DNA from: Erinaceus europaeus
Lineage: Eukaryota > Chordata > Mammalia > Eulipotyphla > Erinaceidae
DNA: 64,000 nucleotides
Assembly: GCF_950295315.1 (NCBI RefSeq)
Contig: NW_026647551.1
Coordinates: 1 to 64,000 of the forward strand
Reading direction: 5' to 3'
The notes below the pieces were generated by a model. It was not told the DNA's origin. It was given only the letters and a program-made list of their open reading frames with translations, and ran no database searches. Positions 33,028 to 46,519 of this stretch are shown piece after piece; position 1 is the first letter of the stretch, and the number at the start of each line of letters is the position of its first letter. A program made the position numbers and the translations under genes.

Positions 33028-33991
33028 ACATGTAGAGGCCTGAAAATATTTTTTAGCTAGAGACCTGCACAGCTCTGTATTAGGGTAGTAAAGTGGATAC
33101 ACCTGGCCCTTCTGAGCCACAGTCATGAGAGACATCTCACAGAGCCATATCGTTTATCACTCTACAAATCTCTCTCAGCACAAACAACTGCTGCCAAATC
33201 ATCTACTTCCCTCTTGCTCTTTTTGTCCACCGAGTCCTATCCCAAAACTGTATATCAAAGAAGAAATAGACATAATGCAGTTCCCTGCACACAGGACAGG
33301 CTGAAGCTGGACCAGGGAGATTCAATGCGCCAGCCTGCATCTTGGCTGGAGCATCACTATGACTACTTCCAATTTGGAGAGACGGGGGCAGTTTTGGAGA
33401 GTGGGCTGCCGGTCAAGTGTTGCTTCTCAGAGTGGCTTAGACCTAGATGTTCTAAGTGTTACCTTTCCTCAAAAACATAAAATAGCAATGCCACTTGACA
33501 GACAGACAGACACACAGAAACACACATTACTGTCAGGTCTGGTAGTATAGCATATGGTGAATGCTGGGGCTGTCTGATTTCTATTTGCGTGAGAGCTGCT
33601 GCCTTACAATCTCTACAAGCCAGGTTTGAACCTGTCATCAATGAACACGGTGTAGGAGGTTTTTAAATTCTGAGACACTGAAGAAGGTGAGGTTTTTGCC
33701 CGGAGGCTTGCACTGGGAACTAGTAGCTGCCCTGTGTGTGTTGCCAGACTAGGAAACTTGTGGTGTCTGTCGATGTGGAGAGTCTCCTGGATGAGTTCCT
33801 TCTCGAGCCTTTTTCGATCAGTCCCGTTGGAGCTACATATAGCTAAAGATTTGGAGATTTTACTCCTTTGGACAATTCCTTTCCTGATGCACAGTTTCTT
33901 TACAGGTTTTAGCAATCAATTGTTGAATGTCATATCAAATCCATTGTAGAAAATGACTACATCAGTGTCTCTCTCTATATATATATATATA
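33025..33991 (+). repeat. Family B unit 6 (internal deletion, about 0.97 kb)
   Basis: Runs from the start block to ATAGCAATGCCACTTG at 33497, then jumps to the CAGA/CA repeat, skipping about 1.55 kb of consensus. It ends with a very short TA tract (33968-33991). Confidence 0.88.
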
Positions 33992-35729
33992 GATGTCTGA
34001 AAATATTGTTAGCTTGAGACCTACACAGGTCTGGATTAGGGTAGTAAAATGGATACACCTGGCCCTTCTGAGCCACAGTCATGACAGACATCTCACAGAG
34101 CCATATTGTTTATCACTCTACAAATCTCTCTCAGCACAAACTACCACTGCCAAATCATCTACTTCCCTCTTGCTCTTTTTGTCCACCGAGTCCTATCCCA
34201 AAACTGTAAATCAAAGAAGAAATAGACATAGTGCAGTTCCCTGCACACAGGACAGACTGAGGCTGGACCAGGGGGGTGAAATATGCCAGCCTGATTTTGG
34301 CTGGAGCATCACTAAAACTACTTCCAATTTTGAGAGACAAGGGCAGTTTTGGAGAGTGGGCTGCAGTCCAAGTGTTGCTTCTCAGAGTGGGCTAAGACCT
34401 AGGTGTTCTAAGTGTAACCTTTCCTCACAAACATAAAATAACAATGCCACCTGTAAGAAGTATGCATGGGAATGGAGGCTTTGTATTCAGTGCTCTGGCA
34501 CTGATCAACACAGGGCCAGAATTTCAGTCCTTTTCTGTCTCTGTCATCCTGTCTCTCTGACTGTATCTACGTGCCTTCTTCATTGGTCCCTTATGGAAGT
34601 CAGTGCATGCATCGTGAACTTGGACTTCCTGGTGTTGAAATTTTCCTATCTTTGCCCTTTGGATTATTCAGTCTCCTGCATATGGCTTAGTATATTGGGG
34701 AACTGAGGAGACAGCGATCCTGCTACAGGTAACAGGCATATGTCCCTCTCCATCTGCAGCTGTCCAGGCCCTCTGTGCTTGACTCCCATTCTCCAGGGCC
34801 CTGAGGCTGACACTCACCTAAATGCAGCCCTCCTCAATTTCCTGCACCGCATCCTTGTCCTTATTCCATGAGAGCCCAGGTCAAGAGAAGTGAAACTCTA
34901 TCCCCCTCGCACACACATTGTGCTTTCCCTCTATTAAGACGAATGTAAAGTATCTGTGGTACTTATGGCCACACCAGTGTCCAGATTTTCCACGCAGAAC
35001 GGAAGTTTCCAGGGTTCTCAAAGAGGGTGTTTTGATGGCTGTTAAAAGTCTTTTCCAAGTGCCTCATGGGGTTTCAAATCATTTTGAAACCAGAAGTTCT
35101 TTCTGCTATCTAGGGTATATTCTCACCTCAGGCCAGAAGGGCCGCCCAACTCGGAGCACAGCTATCCAGGGGTCAGGAGGTCTTCCAGCCAGTTAGCTCC
35201 TGGAGCGATTCCTTAGTATGTACTCAGGGCCCAAGTGGTAACAGGTGTTTACAATTGCCTTTATTAGCAGCCGCCGTACCCTCAGGTGAGGGGCAGGGCT
35301 GTGGTCTCAACTGGAAGCTCCTAATTCAGCCATTGGAGGCATCCATCTTCCTTTTATTCCTCTATAGCAAGGGCCCTGGGAGTTTGTGCTTCCTGCAAGC
35401 AGAGGGACTTTGTATGGAACACTCATGCATGCCTACTTCTGGGATTCTCTATGAGTGTGATGTGTGGACACCAGGACACCGTGATCAGGGATTGTGAGGC
35501 CACAGGAGCAATTGCCTTAGCAGGACCCAAAGGGGAGACTCTCCTTGATGAGTTCCTTCTCAAGCCTTTTTCGCTCTGTCCCGTTGCAGCTGCATATAGC
35601 TAATGATTTGTAGATTTTACCCCTTTGGACAATTCTTTTCCTGATGCACAGTTTCTCTCCAGGTTTTAGCAATCAATTGTCTGAATGTCATATCGCATCC
35701 ATTGTAGAAAATGACTACATCAGTGTCTT

Positions 35730-35765
<36 letters not shown>

Positions 35766-35795
35766 TATATATATATATACACACACACAAATATG
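33992..35795 (+). repeat. Family B unit 7 (internal deletion)
   Basis: The start block is damaged (GATGTCTGAAAATATTG). The unit follows the consensus to about 35533 (CCCAAAGGGGAGA), then jumps to CTCTCCTTGATGAG of the last block, losing about 700 bases including the CA repeat. Ends in a CT/TA tract with a short CA run (35731-35795). Confidence 0.87.
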
Positions 35796-38622
35796 TAAGA
35801 TGTAGAGGTCTGAAAATATATTTTAGCTAGAGACCTGCACAGCTCTGGATTAGGGTAGTAATGAGGATACACCTGGCCCTTCTGAGCCTCAGTCATGACA
35901 GACATCTCACAGAGCCATATTGTTTATCACTCTACAAATATCTCTCAGCACAAATTACCACTGCCAAATCATCTACTTCCCTCTTGCTCTTTTTGTCCAC
36001 GGAGTCCTACCCCAAAACTGTAAATCGAAGAAGTAGACATAGTGCAGTTCACTGCACACAGGACAGTCTGAGGCTGGAGCAGGGAGATGCAATCAGCCAG
36101 CCTGTGTCTTGGCTGGAGCATCACTAAGACTACTTCCAAATTGGAGAGGCAAGGGAAGTTTGGAGAGTGGGATGCAGGCCATGTGTTGCTTCTCAGAGTG
36201 GGCTAAGACCTAGATGTTCTAAGTGTAACCTTTCATCACAAACATAAAATAACAATGCCACTTGTGAGAAGTATGCATGGGCATGGAGGGTTTGTCTTCA
36301 GTGCTCTGGCACTGATCAACACAGGGCCTGATTTTCTGTCCTTTTCCTTCAGTGTCATTCTGTCTCTCTGTCTCTGCATGCCTTCTTCCCTGGACCTTTC
36401 GTGGAAGTCAGTGCATGCATCGTGAACTCGGTCTTCCTGGTGTTGAAATTTTGCTTTCTTTGCCCTTTGGATTACTTAGTCTCCTGCATATTGCGTAGTA
36501 CAGAGGCGAACTGAGGAGACAGCGTTCCTGCTGCAGGTAACAGGCATATGTCCATCTCCAGCTGCAGCTGTCCAGGCCCTCTGTGCTTGACTCCCATTAT
36601 CCAGGGCCCTGAGGCTGACACTCAGCCTAAATGCAGCCCTCCTCAATTTTCTGCACTGCATCCTTGTCCTTATTCCATGAGAGCCAAGGTCAAGAGAGGT
36701 GAAACTCTTCCACCCTGGCACACACATTGTGCTTTCCTTCTATTGGGCCAAATGTAAAGTGTCTGTGGTACTGATGTCCACACCAGTGTCCAGATTTTCC
36801 ACGCAAAACGGAAGCTTCCAGGGTTCTGAAGAGGGTGTCTTGATGGCTGTGAAATGTCTTTTCCAAGTGCCTCGTGGGGTTTCAAATCCTTTTGAAACCT
36901 GAAGTTCTTTCTTGTATCTAGGGAATATTCTCACCTCTGGCCAGAAGGCCCGCCCAGATAGGAGCACAGCTATCCCAGTGTCAGAAGGTCTGCCAGCCTG
37001 CTAGCTCATGGAGGGATTCCTGAGTATGTCCTCAGGTCCCAAGTGGTAACAGGTGTTTCCAATTGCCTTTATTAGCAGCAGCCAGGCCCTCAGGTGAGGG
37101 GTGGGGCTGTGATCTCTACTGGAAACTCCTAATTCAGCCAATGGAGGAATCCTTCTTCCTTTTGTCTGTCCATAGCAAGGGCCCGGGGAGTTTGTGCTTC
37201 CTGCAAGCAGAGCAACTTTTTATGGGACACACATGGATGCCTACTTCTGGGAATCTCTCTGAATGTCATGTGTGGACACCAGGACACCGTGATCAGGGAT
37301 TGTGAGGCTACAGGAGCAATTGCCTAGCAGAACTGAAATGGGAGGTGTAAGGGGCCGGGTTCATCCACTATTCTTTGGTCAAAAACAGTTCCCATCTATG
37401 TTGGAACTCTTTCTCGGTTCTTTCTGGGCCTGTAATCTGCTACCCTGAGAAGTGGACTGGGAGCCTGGATGATTAGTATGCAGCCAAACGTGACTGGACA
37501 AGGTCCTGCCCCGGAATTCTGAGGGGTGCCCCAGCTTCCCCATTGGCAGTGTGAGCATGATAGTGAGGCATGAGATTGAATCGGGAATTCAGTAGAGCAA
37601 GACATGAGAGTCTTTTTGCATATGCATTCTTGCTGAGCCAGAATCTGGGCTATCTGCCTTTCCCTAACCAGCTAGGTTCTCTGTACATAAGATGCAGCTG
37701 AGGCTGGCTACCTTGCCACCCATGCTCTGAGACTCGTATAGGTGAGTTCTGAACAAACACAGACAACACTGACAGACAGACAGACAGACACAAAAACACC
37801 CATTACTGTCAGGTCTGGTAGTACAGCATATTTTGAAGGCTGGGCCTGTCTGGGGTCTGTGTGCATGAGAGCTGCTGCCTTACAATCTCTTCAAGCCAGG
37901 TTTGAAGCTGTCATCAATGAACACAGTGTAGGAGGTTTTTGAATTCTGGTCTCTTTCCAACTCATCTATTTTTCTTCTCGCCTTCTCTGTCTCTAACTCT
38001 CACATGCTCTCACACACTCTGTCTTCAATCATTAATATTTTACTTATATACTTATTTTACTGACAGGCCCAGATATACAAAGAGAGTTACCAGAGCACGG
38101 CTGAGCTCTGGCTTGTGTTGGTGACTTCACCTAGGCTCTTGGAGCCTCAATTTGTAAGTCTTTCTGACACAAGCCATATTCTGTCTCCTCATTTCCATGC
38201 CACTATCACTCAGAGTTTATTATAAAGTGATTTTTTCCAAAACACTTGGCACATTCTGGTTTAAGCTCAATATTGACACCATTGTAGCTCTCTTTGGCCC
38301 TTGGTCACTTTTCTTCTTTTCAGATGTAAAAACACTGAAGAGGGGGAGGTTTTTGCCTTGAGGCTTGCACTGAGAACTACCAGATGCCCTGTGTCTGTTG
38401 CCAGACTAGGAAACTTGTGGTGCCTGTCCATGTGGAGAGTCTCCTTGATGAGTTCCTTCTCAAGCTTTCTTCGCTCTGTCCCTTGGAGCTTCATATAGCT
38501 AAGGATTTTGAGATTTTACCCCTTTGGACAATTCTTTTCCTGATGCACAGTTTCTCTCCAGGTTTTAGCAATCAATTATCTGAATGTTATATCGAATACA
38601 GTGTAGAAAATGACTACATCAT

Positions 38623-38684
<62 letters not shown>
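35796..38684 (+). repeat. Family B unit 8 with short C-type segment
   Basis: Complete consensus plus the optional 280-base SINE-like segment (37946-38228) before the GTGATTTTTTCCAAAACACT block. Ends in the tract at 38622-38684. Confidence 0.87.
38622..38684 (+). repeat. (CT)n(TA)n terminal tract of B unit 8
   Basis: About 30 bases each of CT and TA before GTAACATG. Confidence 0.92.
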
Positions 38685-38686
<2 letters not shown>

Positions 38687-41600
38687 ACATGTAGAGGTAT
38701 GAAAATATTTTTTAGCTAGAGACCTGCACAGGTCTGGATTAGGGTAAGAATGCGGATACACTTGGCTCTTCTGAGCCACAGTCATGAGAGACATCTCACA
38801 GAGCCATTTGTATACCTCTTATCACTCTACAAATCTCTCAGCACAAACTACTGCTGACAAATCATCTACTTCCCTCTTGCTCTTTTTGTCCACCGAGTCC
38901 TATCTCAAAACTGTAAATCAAAGAAGAAATAGACATAGTGCAGTTTCCTGCACACAGGAGAGTCTGAGTCTGGACCAGGGAGATGCAATATGCCAGCCTG
39001 CATCTTGGCTGGAGCTTCAATAAGACTACTTCCAAAATGGAGAGGCGAGGGCAGTTTTGGACAGGGCAGTTTTGGCTGCAGGCCAAGTGTTGCTTCTCAG
39101 AGTGTGCTAAGACCTAGATGTTCTAAGTGTAACCTTTCCTCACATACATAAAATAACAAAGCCACTTGTATGAAGTATGCATGGGCATGGAGGGCTTGTC
39201 TTCAGTGCTCTGGCACTGATCAACCCATGGCCAGAATTTCAGTCCTTTTCTGTCTCTGTCATCCTCTCTCTCTGACTGTCTCTACGTGGCTTCTTCACTG
39301 GGCCCTTATGGAAGTCAGTGCATGCATCTTGAACTTGGACTTCCTGGTGTTGAAATTTTCCTTTCTTTGCCCTTTGGATTATTTAGTCTCCTGCATATGG
39401 CTTAGTACATTGGCGAACTGAGGAGACAGCGATCCTGCTGCAGGTAACAGGCATATGTCCATCTACAGCTGCAGTAGCCCAGGCCCTCTGTGCTTGACTC
39501 CCATTCTCCAGGGCCCTGAGGCTGACACTCAGGATAAATGAAGCCATCCTCAATTTCCTGCACTGCATCCTTGTCCTTATTCCATGAGAGCCCTGGTCAA
39601 GAGAAGTGAAACTCTATCCCCCTGGCACACACATTGTGCTTTCCCTCTATTGGGCCTAATGTAAAGGATCTGTGGTACTGATGCCCACACCAGTGTCCAG
39701 ATTTTCCACGCAAAACGGAAGCTTCCAGGGTTCTGAAAGAGGGTGTTTTGATGGCTGTGAAAAGTCTTTTCCAAGTGCCTCATGGGGTTTCAAATCCTTT
39801 TGAAACCTGAAGTTCTTTCTTGTATCTAGGGAATATTCTCACCTCTGGCCAGAAGACCTCCAAACTAGGAGGACATCTATCCTGTGGTCAGGTGGTCTGA
39901 GAGCCTGCTAGCTCCTGGAGGAATTCTGAGTATGTCCTCAGGTCCCAAGTGGTAACATGTGCTTCTAATTGCCTTTATTAGCAGCAGCCAGTCCCTCAGG
40001 TGAGGGGCGGGGCTGTGATCTCCACTGGAAACTCCTAATTCAGCCAATGGAGGTATCCATCTTCCTTTTGTCTCTCCATAGCAAGGGCCTGGGGAGTTTG
40101 TGCTTCCTGCAAGCAAAGCGACTTTGTATGGGACACTCATGGATGCCTACTTCTGGGTATCTCTCTGAGTGTGATGTGTGGACACCAGGACACCATGATC
40201 AGGGATTGTGAGGCCACAGGAGCAATTGCCTTAGCAGGACCCAAAGGGGAGGTGTAAGGGGCCAGGTTCATCCACTATTGTTTGGTCAAACACAGTTCCC
40301 ATCTATGTTGGAACACTTTCTGGGTTCTTTCTGGGCTTGTAATCTGCTTTCCACTGAGAAGTGGACTGGGAGCCTGGAGGCTGAGTTTGCAGCCAAACGT
40401 GGCTTGACAGGGTCATGCCCCTGAATTCTCGGGGTTCCCCAGCTTCCCCCATTGGCAGTGTTTGGCTGATAGTGAGGCATGAGATTGAATCGGGAATTCT
40501 GGAGATCGAGACATGAGAATCCCTTTGCAAATGCATTCTTGCTTCTATTTCTCTTCTCGCCTTCTCTGTCTCTAACTCTCACATGCTCTCACACACTTTG
40601 TCTTCACTCATTTATATTTTACTTATATACTTATTTTATGGACAGGCCCAGATATACAAAGAGAGTTACCAGAGCACTGCTGAGCTCTGGCTTGTTGTGT
40701 TGGCGATTTCACCTAGGCTACAGGAGCCTCAGTTTGTAAGTATTTCTGACACAAGCCATATTCTGTCTCCTCATTTCCATGCCAGTATTACTCAGAATTT
40801 ATAATAAAGATATACATACATATATATACATATATATTTATATATCTGTCATTTTTCGAATTGTTGAACTATGTGTTTGACCTTAATTCAGAATTACCAC
40901 ATTTATAACAGCCTAGTTTTTCAGAAATAAGGGCCATATAGTTGGAGCAGCATTCAATACAAATATAAATAATAGAACCTTCCAGTAGCATTTCTAATCG
41001 TGTTTCCTTTAGCATCCTTATTGTAATTATCATAGCCCAGAACTTCCATTCTTTTTCTAGTGTAAGCTTCAATACATATGTGTTTGTTTTCTTTCTCCGG
41101 AAATCTTAATTTCCCTGGACCCTGATGTGTTAGGGGATTTTTGAAGCAGCCCTCTGTTTCTCAGCAGATGGTTTCTATGTTTCTGTTGTAATCAGGTCTT
41201 CTTGTGGTTTTTGTTTTTATTTATTTTTTATTTTTTCAAGTCCTCCTAGATCATCCCCATTTATTTGCATATTTATTTATTTAGTCAGGTATCACATATG
41301 GGGTCATTTCTTCTGCTTGATAGATTTTCTTGTATAAGTGAAGGGAAATTTTGAAGCACAATACATTTCCTGGGGCAAATAGTACACAAATATGCAGAAG
41401 GCCTGGGTTCTCTGGGGTCTGTAGGCATTATAGCTGCTGTCTTACAATCTCTACAACCCAGGTTTGAACCTATCATGAATGAACAAATTCTAGGGGGGGT
41501 TGACTTCTGGTCTATTTCAAACTCTTCTATTTCTCTTCTTGCCTTCTCTGTCTCTGACTCTCACAGGCTCTCACTCACTCTGTCTGCACTCAGTAATATT

Positions 41601-41857
41601 TTACTTATATCCTCATTTTATTGACAGGCCCAGATATACAAAGTGAGTTGCCAGAGCACTGCTGAGCTCTGGCTTTTTTGTTGGTGTTTTCACCTAGGCT
41701 ACTTGAGCCTCAGTTTTGTAAGTCTCTTTGACTCAAGCCATATTCTGTCTCCTCATATCCATGGCAGTATGTCTCAGACTTTATAAAAAAGATATAAATC
41801 CATATACATATAAATACACATATATAAATATACATATATATATATATATATATATGT
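38685..41857 (+). repeat. Family B unit 9 with C modules
   Basis: Consensus to GCATTCTTGCT at about 40543, where it jumps directly into the C-type text (TCTATTTCTCTTCTCGCC), losing the CA repeat. Two C modules follow (40544-41390 and 41391-41857). The second is cut in its TA stretch and fused to the next unit's start block. Confidence 0.84.
41797..41857 (+). repeat. TA-rich joint between a C module and B unit 10
   Basis: Degenerate ATATACATATAAATACAC sequence of a C module running into a clean TA run and the GTAACATATAGAGG start block. The joint lies within TA repeats shared by both families. Confidence 0.85.
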
Positions 41858-43669
41858 AACATATAGAGGTCTGAAAATATTTTTAGCTATAGACCTGCAC
41901 AGCTCTGGATTAGGGTAGTAAAGTGGATACACCTGGCCCTTCTGAGCCACAGTCATGAGAGACATCGCACAGAGCCATATTGTTTATCACTCTACAAATC
42001 TCTCAGCACAAACTACTGCTGCCAAATCATCTACTTCCCTCTTGCTCATTTTGTCCACCGAGTCCTATCCCATAACTGTAAATCAAAGAAGAAATAGACA
42101 TAGTGCAATTCCTTGCACACAGGACAGGCTGAGCCTGGACCAGGGAGTTGCAATATGCCAGCCTGCATCTTGGCTGGAGCATTACTATGACTACTATGAC
42201 TACTTCCAATTTTGAGAGGCGAGGGCAGTTTTGGAGAGTGGGCTGCCGTCCAAGTGATGCTTCTCGGAGTGGCTAAGTCCTAGTAGTTCTAAGTGTTACT
42301 TTTCCTCACAAACATAAAATAACAATGCCACTTGTAAGAAGTATGAATGGGCATGGAGGTTTTGTCTTCAGTGCTCTGGCACTGATCAACACAGGGCCAG
42401 AATTTCAGTTCCTTTCTGTCTCCATTATTCTGTCTCTTGACTGTCTCTACGTGCCTTCTTCCCTGGTCCCTTACTGGAAGCCAGTGCATGCATTGAGAAC
42501 TCAGTCATCCTGGTGTTGAAATTTTCCTTTCTTTGCCCTTTGGATTATTTAGACTCCTGCACAAGGTGTAGTACAGAGGGAAACTGCGGAGACATTGTTG
42601 CTGCTGCAGGTTCCAAGCATATGTCCATCTGCAGCTGCAGCTGTCCAGGCCCTCTGTGCTTGACTCCCATTCATGAGAGTCCCTTTGCATATGCATTCTT
42701 GCTTAGCCAGAATCAGGGCAACCTGGCTTTCCCTAAGCAGCTAGGTTCTCTGTACATAAGTTGCAGGTGAGGCTGGCTACCTTGCCACCCATGTTCTGAG
42801 ACTACTATAGGTGATTTTTGAGCACACACAGACACACAGACAGACATTACTGTCAGGTCTGGTAGTACAGCATATGGTGAATTCTAGGGCTGTCTGGGGT
42901 CTGTGGGCATGAGAGCTGCTGCCTTGCAATCTCTACAAGCCAGGTTTGAACCTGTCATCAATGAACACAGTGTAGGAGGTTTTTGAATTCTGGTCTCTTT
43001 CCAACTCATCTATTTCTCTTCTTGCCTTCTCTGTCTCTAACTGTGACATGCTCTCACACACTCTGTCTTCACTCATTAATATTTTACTTATATACTTATT
43101 TTACTGACAGGCCCAGATATAGAAAGAGAGTTACCAGAGCACTGCTGAGCTCTGGCTTGTTGTTTTGGCGATTTCACCTAGGCTACTGGAGCCTCAGTTT
43201 GTAAGTCTTTCTGACACAAGCCATATTCTGTCTTTTCATTTCCATGCCAGTATCACTCAGAGTTTATAATAAAGTGTTTTTTGCAAAAATCTTGGTACAT
43301 TCAGATTTACAGCTCAATATTGACACCATTGTAGCTCTCTTTGTCCCTTGGTAACTTTTATTCTTTTCAGATGTAAAAAACTGAAGAGGGAGAGTTTTTT
43401 TGCCCTGAGGCTTGCACTGAGAACTACCAGATGCACTGTGTCATTTGCCAGACTAGGAAACTTGTGGTGCCTGTCCATGTGGAGAGTCTCCTTGATGAGT
43501 TCCTTCTGGAGCCTTTTTCGCTCTGTGCTGTTGGAGCTGCATATAGCTAATGATTTTGAGATTTTACTCCATTGGACAATTCTTTTCCTGATGCACAGTT
43601 TCTCTCCATGTTTTAGCTATCAATTGTCTGAATGTCATATTTAATCCATTGTAGAAAATGACTACATCA

Positions 43670-43725
<56 letters not shown>

Positions 43726-43727
43726 GT
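41858..43727 (+). repeat. Family B unit 10 (internal deletion)
   Basis: Jumps at 42670 from CTTGACTCCCATT to CATGAGAGTCCCTTTGCATA, skipping about 0.9-1 kb. It carries the short C-type segment (42990-43275) and ends in the tract 43671-43727. Confidence 0.87.
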
Positions 43728-45747
43728 AACATGTAGAGGTCTGAAAATTTTTTTTTAGCTAGAGACCTACACAGCTCTGGATTAGGGTATTAATGCTGAT
43801 ACACCTGTCCCTTCTGAGCCACAGATACGAGAGACATATCACAGAGTCATTCCTATACCTCTTATCACTCTACAAATCTCTCTCAGCACAAACTATGGCT
43901 GCCAAATCATCTACTTCCCTCTTGCTCTTTTTGTCCACCGATTCCTATCCCAAAACTGTAAATCAAAGAATAAATAGACATAGTGCAGTTCCCTGCACAC
44001 AGGACAGTCTGAGGCTGGACCAGGGAGATGTAATACACCAGCCTGCATCTTGGCTGGAGCATCACTAAGACTTCCAACAAATTGGAGAGGCGAGGGTTTT
44101 GGAGAGTGGGCTGCAGGCCAAGTGTTGCTTCTCAGAGTGGGATAAGACCTAGATGTTCTAAGTGTAACCTTTCCTCACAAACATAAAATATCAATGCAAA
44201 TTGTAAGAAGTATGCATGGGCATGGACGGTTTGTCTTCAGTGCTCTGGCACTGATCAACACAGGACCAGAATTTCAGCCCTTTTCTGTCTCAGTCATCCT
44301 GTCTTTCTGACTGTCTCTACGTGCCTTCTTCACTGGGCCCTTATGGAATTCAGTGCATGCATCGTGATCTCAGACTTCCTGGTGTTGAAATTTTCCTTTC
44401 TTTGCCCTTTGGATTATTCAGTCTCCTGCATATGGCGTAGTACATTGGGGAACTGATGAGACAGGGATCCTGCTGCAGGTAATAGGCATATGTCCATCTC
44501 CAGCTGCAGCTGTCCACGTCCTCTGCTTGACTCCCATTCTCCAGGGCCCTGAGACTAACACTCATCCTACATGCAGCCCTCCTCAATTTCCTGCACTGCA
44601 TCCTTGTCCTTATTCCATGAGAGCCCAGGTCAAGAGAAGTGAAACTCTACCCCCCTGGCACACACGTTGTGCTTTCCCTCTATTGGGCCAAATGTAAAGG
44701 ATCTGCGGTACTGATGGCCACAACACAGTCCATATTTTCCACGCAAAAGGGAAGCTTCCAGGGTTCTGAAAGAGGTTGTTCTGATGGCTGTGAAATGTCT
44801 TTTCCAAGTGCCTCATGGGGTTTCAAATCCTTTTGTAACCTGAAGTTATTTCTTGTATCTAGGGAATATTCTCACCTCTGGCCAGAAGGCCCTACCAACT
44901 AGGAGCATCACTATCTGGGGTCAGGAGGTCTGTCAGACTGCTAGCTCCTGGAGGGATTCCTGAGTATTTTGTCCTCAGGTCCCAAGTGGAAACAGGTGTT
45001 TCCAATTCCCTTTATTAGCAGCAGCCAGGCCTCAGGTGTGGGGCAGTTTGGTGATCTCCACTGGAAACTCCTAATTCAGCCAATGGAGGCATCCATCTTC
45101 CTTTTGTCTCTCCATAGGAAGGGCCAGGGGAGTTTGTGCTTCCTGCAAATAGAGCAACTTTGTATGGGACACTCATGAATGCCTACTTCTGGAAATCTCT
45201 CTGAGTGTGATGTGTGGACACCAGGACACCATGATCAGGGATTGTGAGGACACAGGAGCAATTGCCTTATCAGGACCCTAAGGGGAGGTGTAAGGGGCCG
45301 GGTTCATAAACTATTGTTTGGACAATCATAGTTCCCATCTATGTTGAGACACAGCTCTTTCTGAGTTCTTTCTGGGTTTGTAACCTGCTGTCCACTGAGA
45401 AGTGGACTGGGAGCCTGGAGGCTGAGTATGCAGCCAAAAGTGACTGGGCAGGGTCCTGCCCCTGAATTCTGAGGGTTGCCCCAGCTTCCCCCATTGGCAG
45501 TGTTTGGATGATAGTGAGGCATGAGATTGAATCGGGAACTCAGGTGAGGGAGACATGATAGTCCCTTTGCATGTGCATTCTTGCTGAGCCATAATATGGG
45601 CTAGAGGCTTGCCCTCACCAGCTAGTTTCTCTGTACATAAGTTGCAGGTGAGGCTGGCTACCTTGCCACCCATGCTCTGAGACTACTACTGGTGAGTTCT
45701 GAGCACACACTGATAGAGAGACAGACAGACAGACACACACACACACA

Positions 45748-45784
<37 letters not shown>

Positions 45785-45934
45785 TACTGTCAGGTCTGGT
45801 AGTACAGCATATGGTGAATGCTGGGGCTGTCTGGGGTCTGTAGGCATGAGAGCTGCTGCCTTACAATATCTACAAGCCAGCTTTGAACCTGTCATCTACG
45901 AACACAGTGTAGGAGTTTTTTGAATTCTCATCTA
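43728..45934 (+). repeat. Family B unit 11 (lacks the last blocks)
   Basis: Consensus through the long CA repeat (45708-45783) to GAATTCTCATCT. It then joins the early 'CAGTTGCCAAATCATCTAC' block of the next unit without a (CT)n(TA)n tract. Confidence 0.85.
45708..45783 (+). repeat. (CAGA)n(CA)n microsatellite of B unit 11
   Basis: About 70 bases, one of the longest CA tracts in the array, broken by a CAGA in the middle. Confidence 0.9.
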
Positions 45935-46519
45935 CAGTTGCCAAATCATCTACTCCCTCTTACTTTTTTGTCCACAGAGTCCTATCCCAAAACTGTAAAT
46001 AAAATAAGAAATAGACATAGTTCAGTTCCCTGCACACAGGACAGGCTGAGGGTGGACAAGGGAGATGCAATACGCCAGCCTGCATCTTAGCTGGATCATC
46101 ACTAAAATTACTTCCAATTTGGAGAGGCAAGGGAAGTTTTGGAGAGTGGGCTGTAGGCCAAGTGTTGCTTCTCAGAGTGGGCTAAGACCTAGATGTTCTA
46201 AGTGTAATCTTTCATCACAAACATAAAATAGCAATGCCACTGATAAGAAGTATGCATGGGCAAGGAGGGTTTGTCTTCAGTGCTCTGGCACTGATCAACA
46301 CAGGGCCAGAATTTGTGTCCTTTTTAGTCAATGTCATTCTGTCTCTCTGACTGTCTCTGTGTGCCATCTTCCCTGGACCCTTCGTGGAATTCAGTGAATG
46401 CATCGTGATCTCAGTCTTCCTGGTGTTGAAATTTTCCTTTCTTTGCCCTTTGGATTATTTAGTCTCGTGCATAAGGCATAGTACAGAGGGGAACTGTGGA
46501 GACAGTGTTCTAGCTTCAG
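45935..46519 (+). repeat. Family B unit 12 (about 0.6 kb fragment)
   Basis: Starts in the second consensus block and ends after GGAGACAGTGTTCTAGCTTC, where the same second block begins again (TCCTATCCCAAAACTGTAAA). Confidence 0.85.
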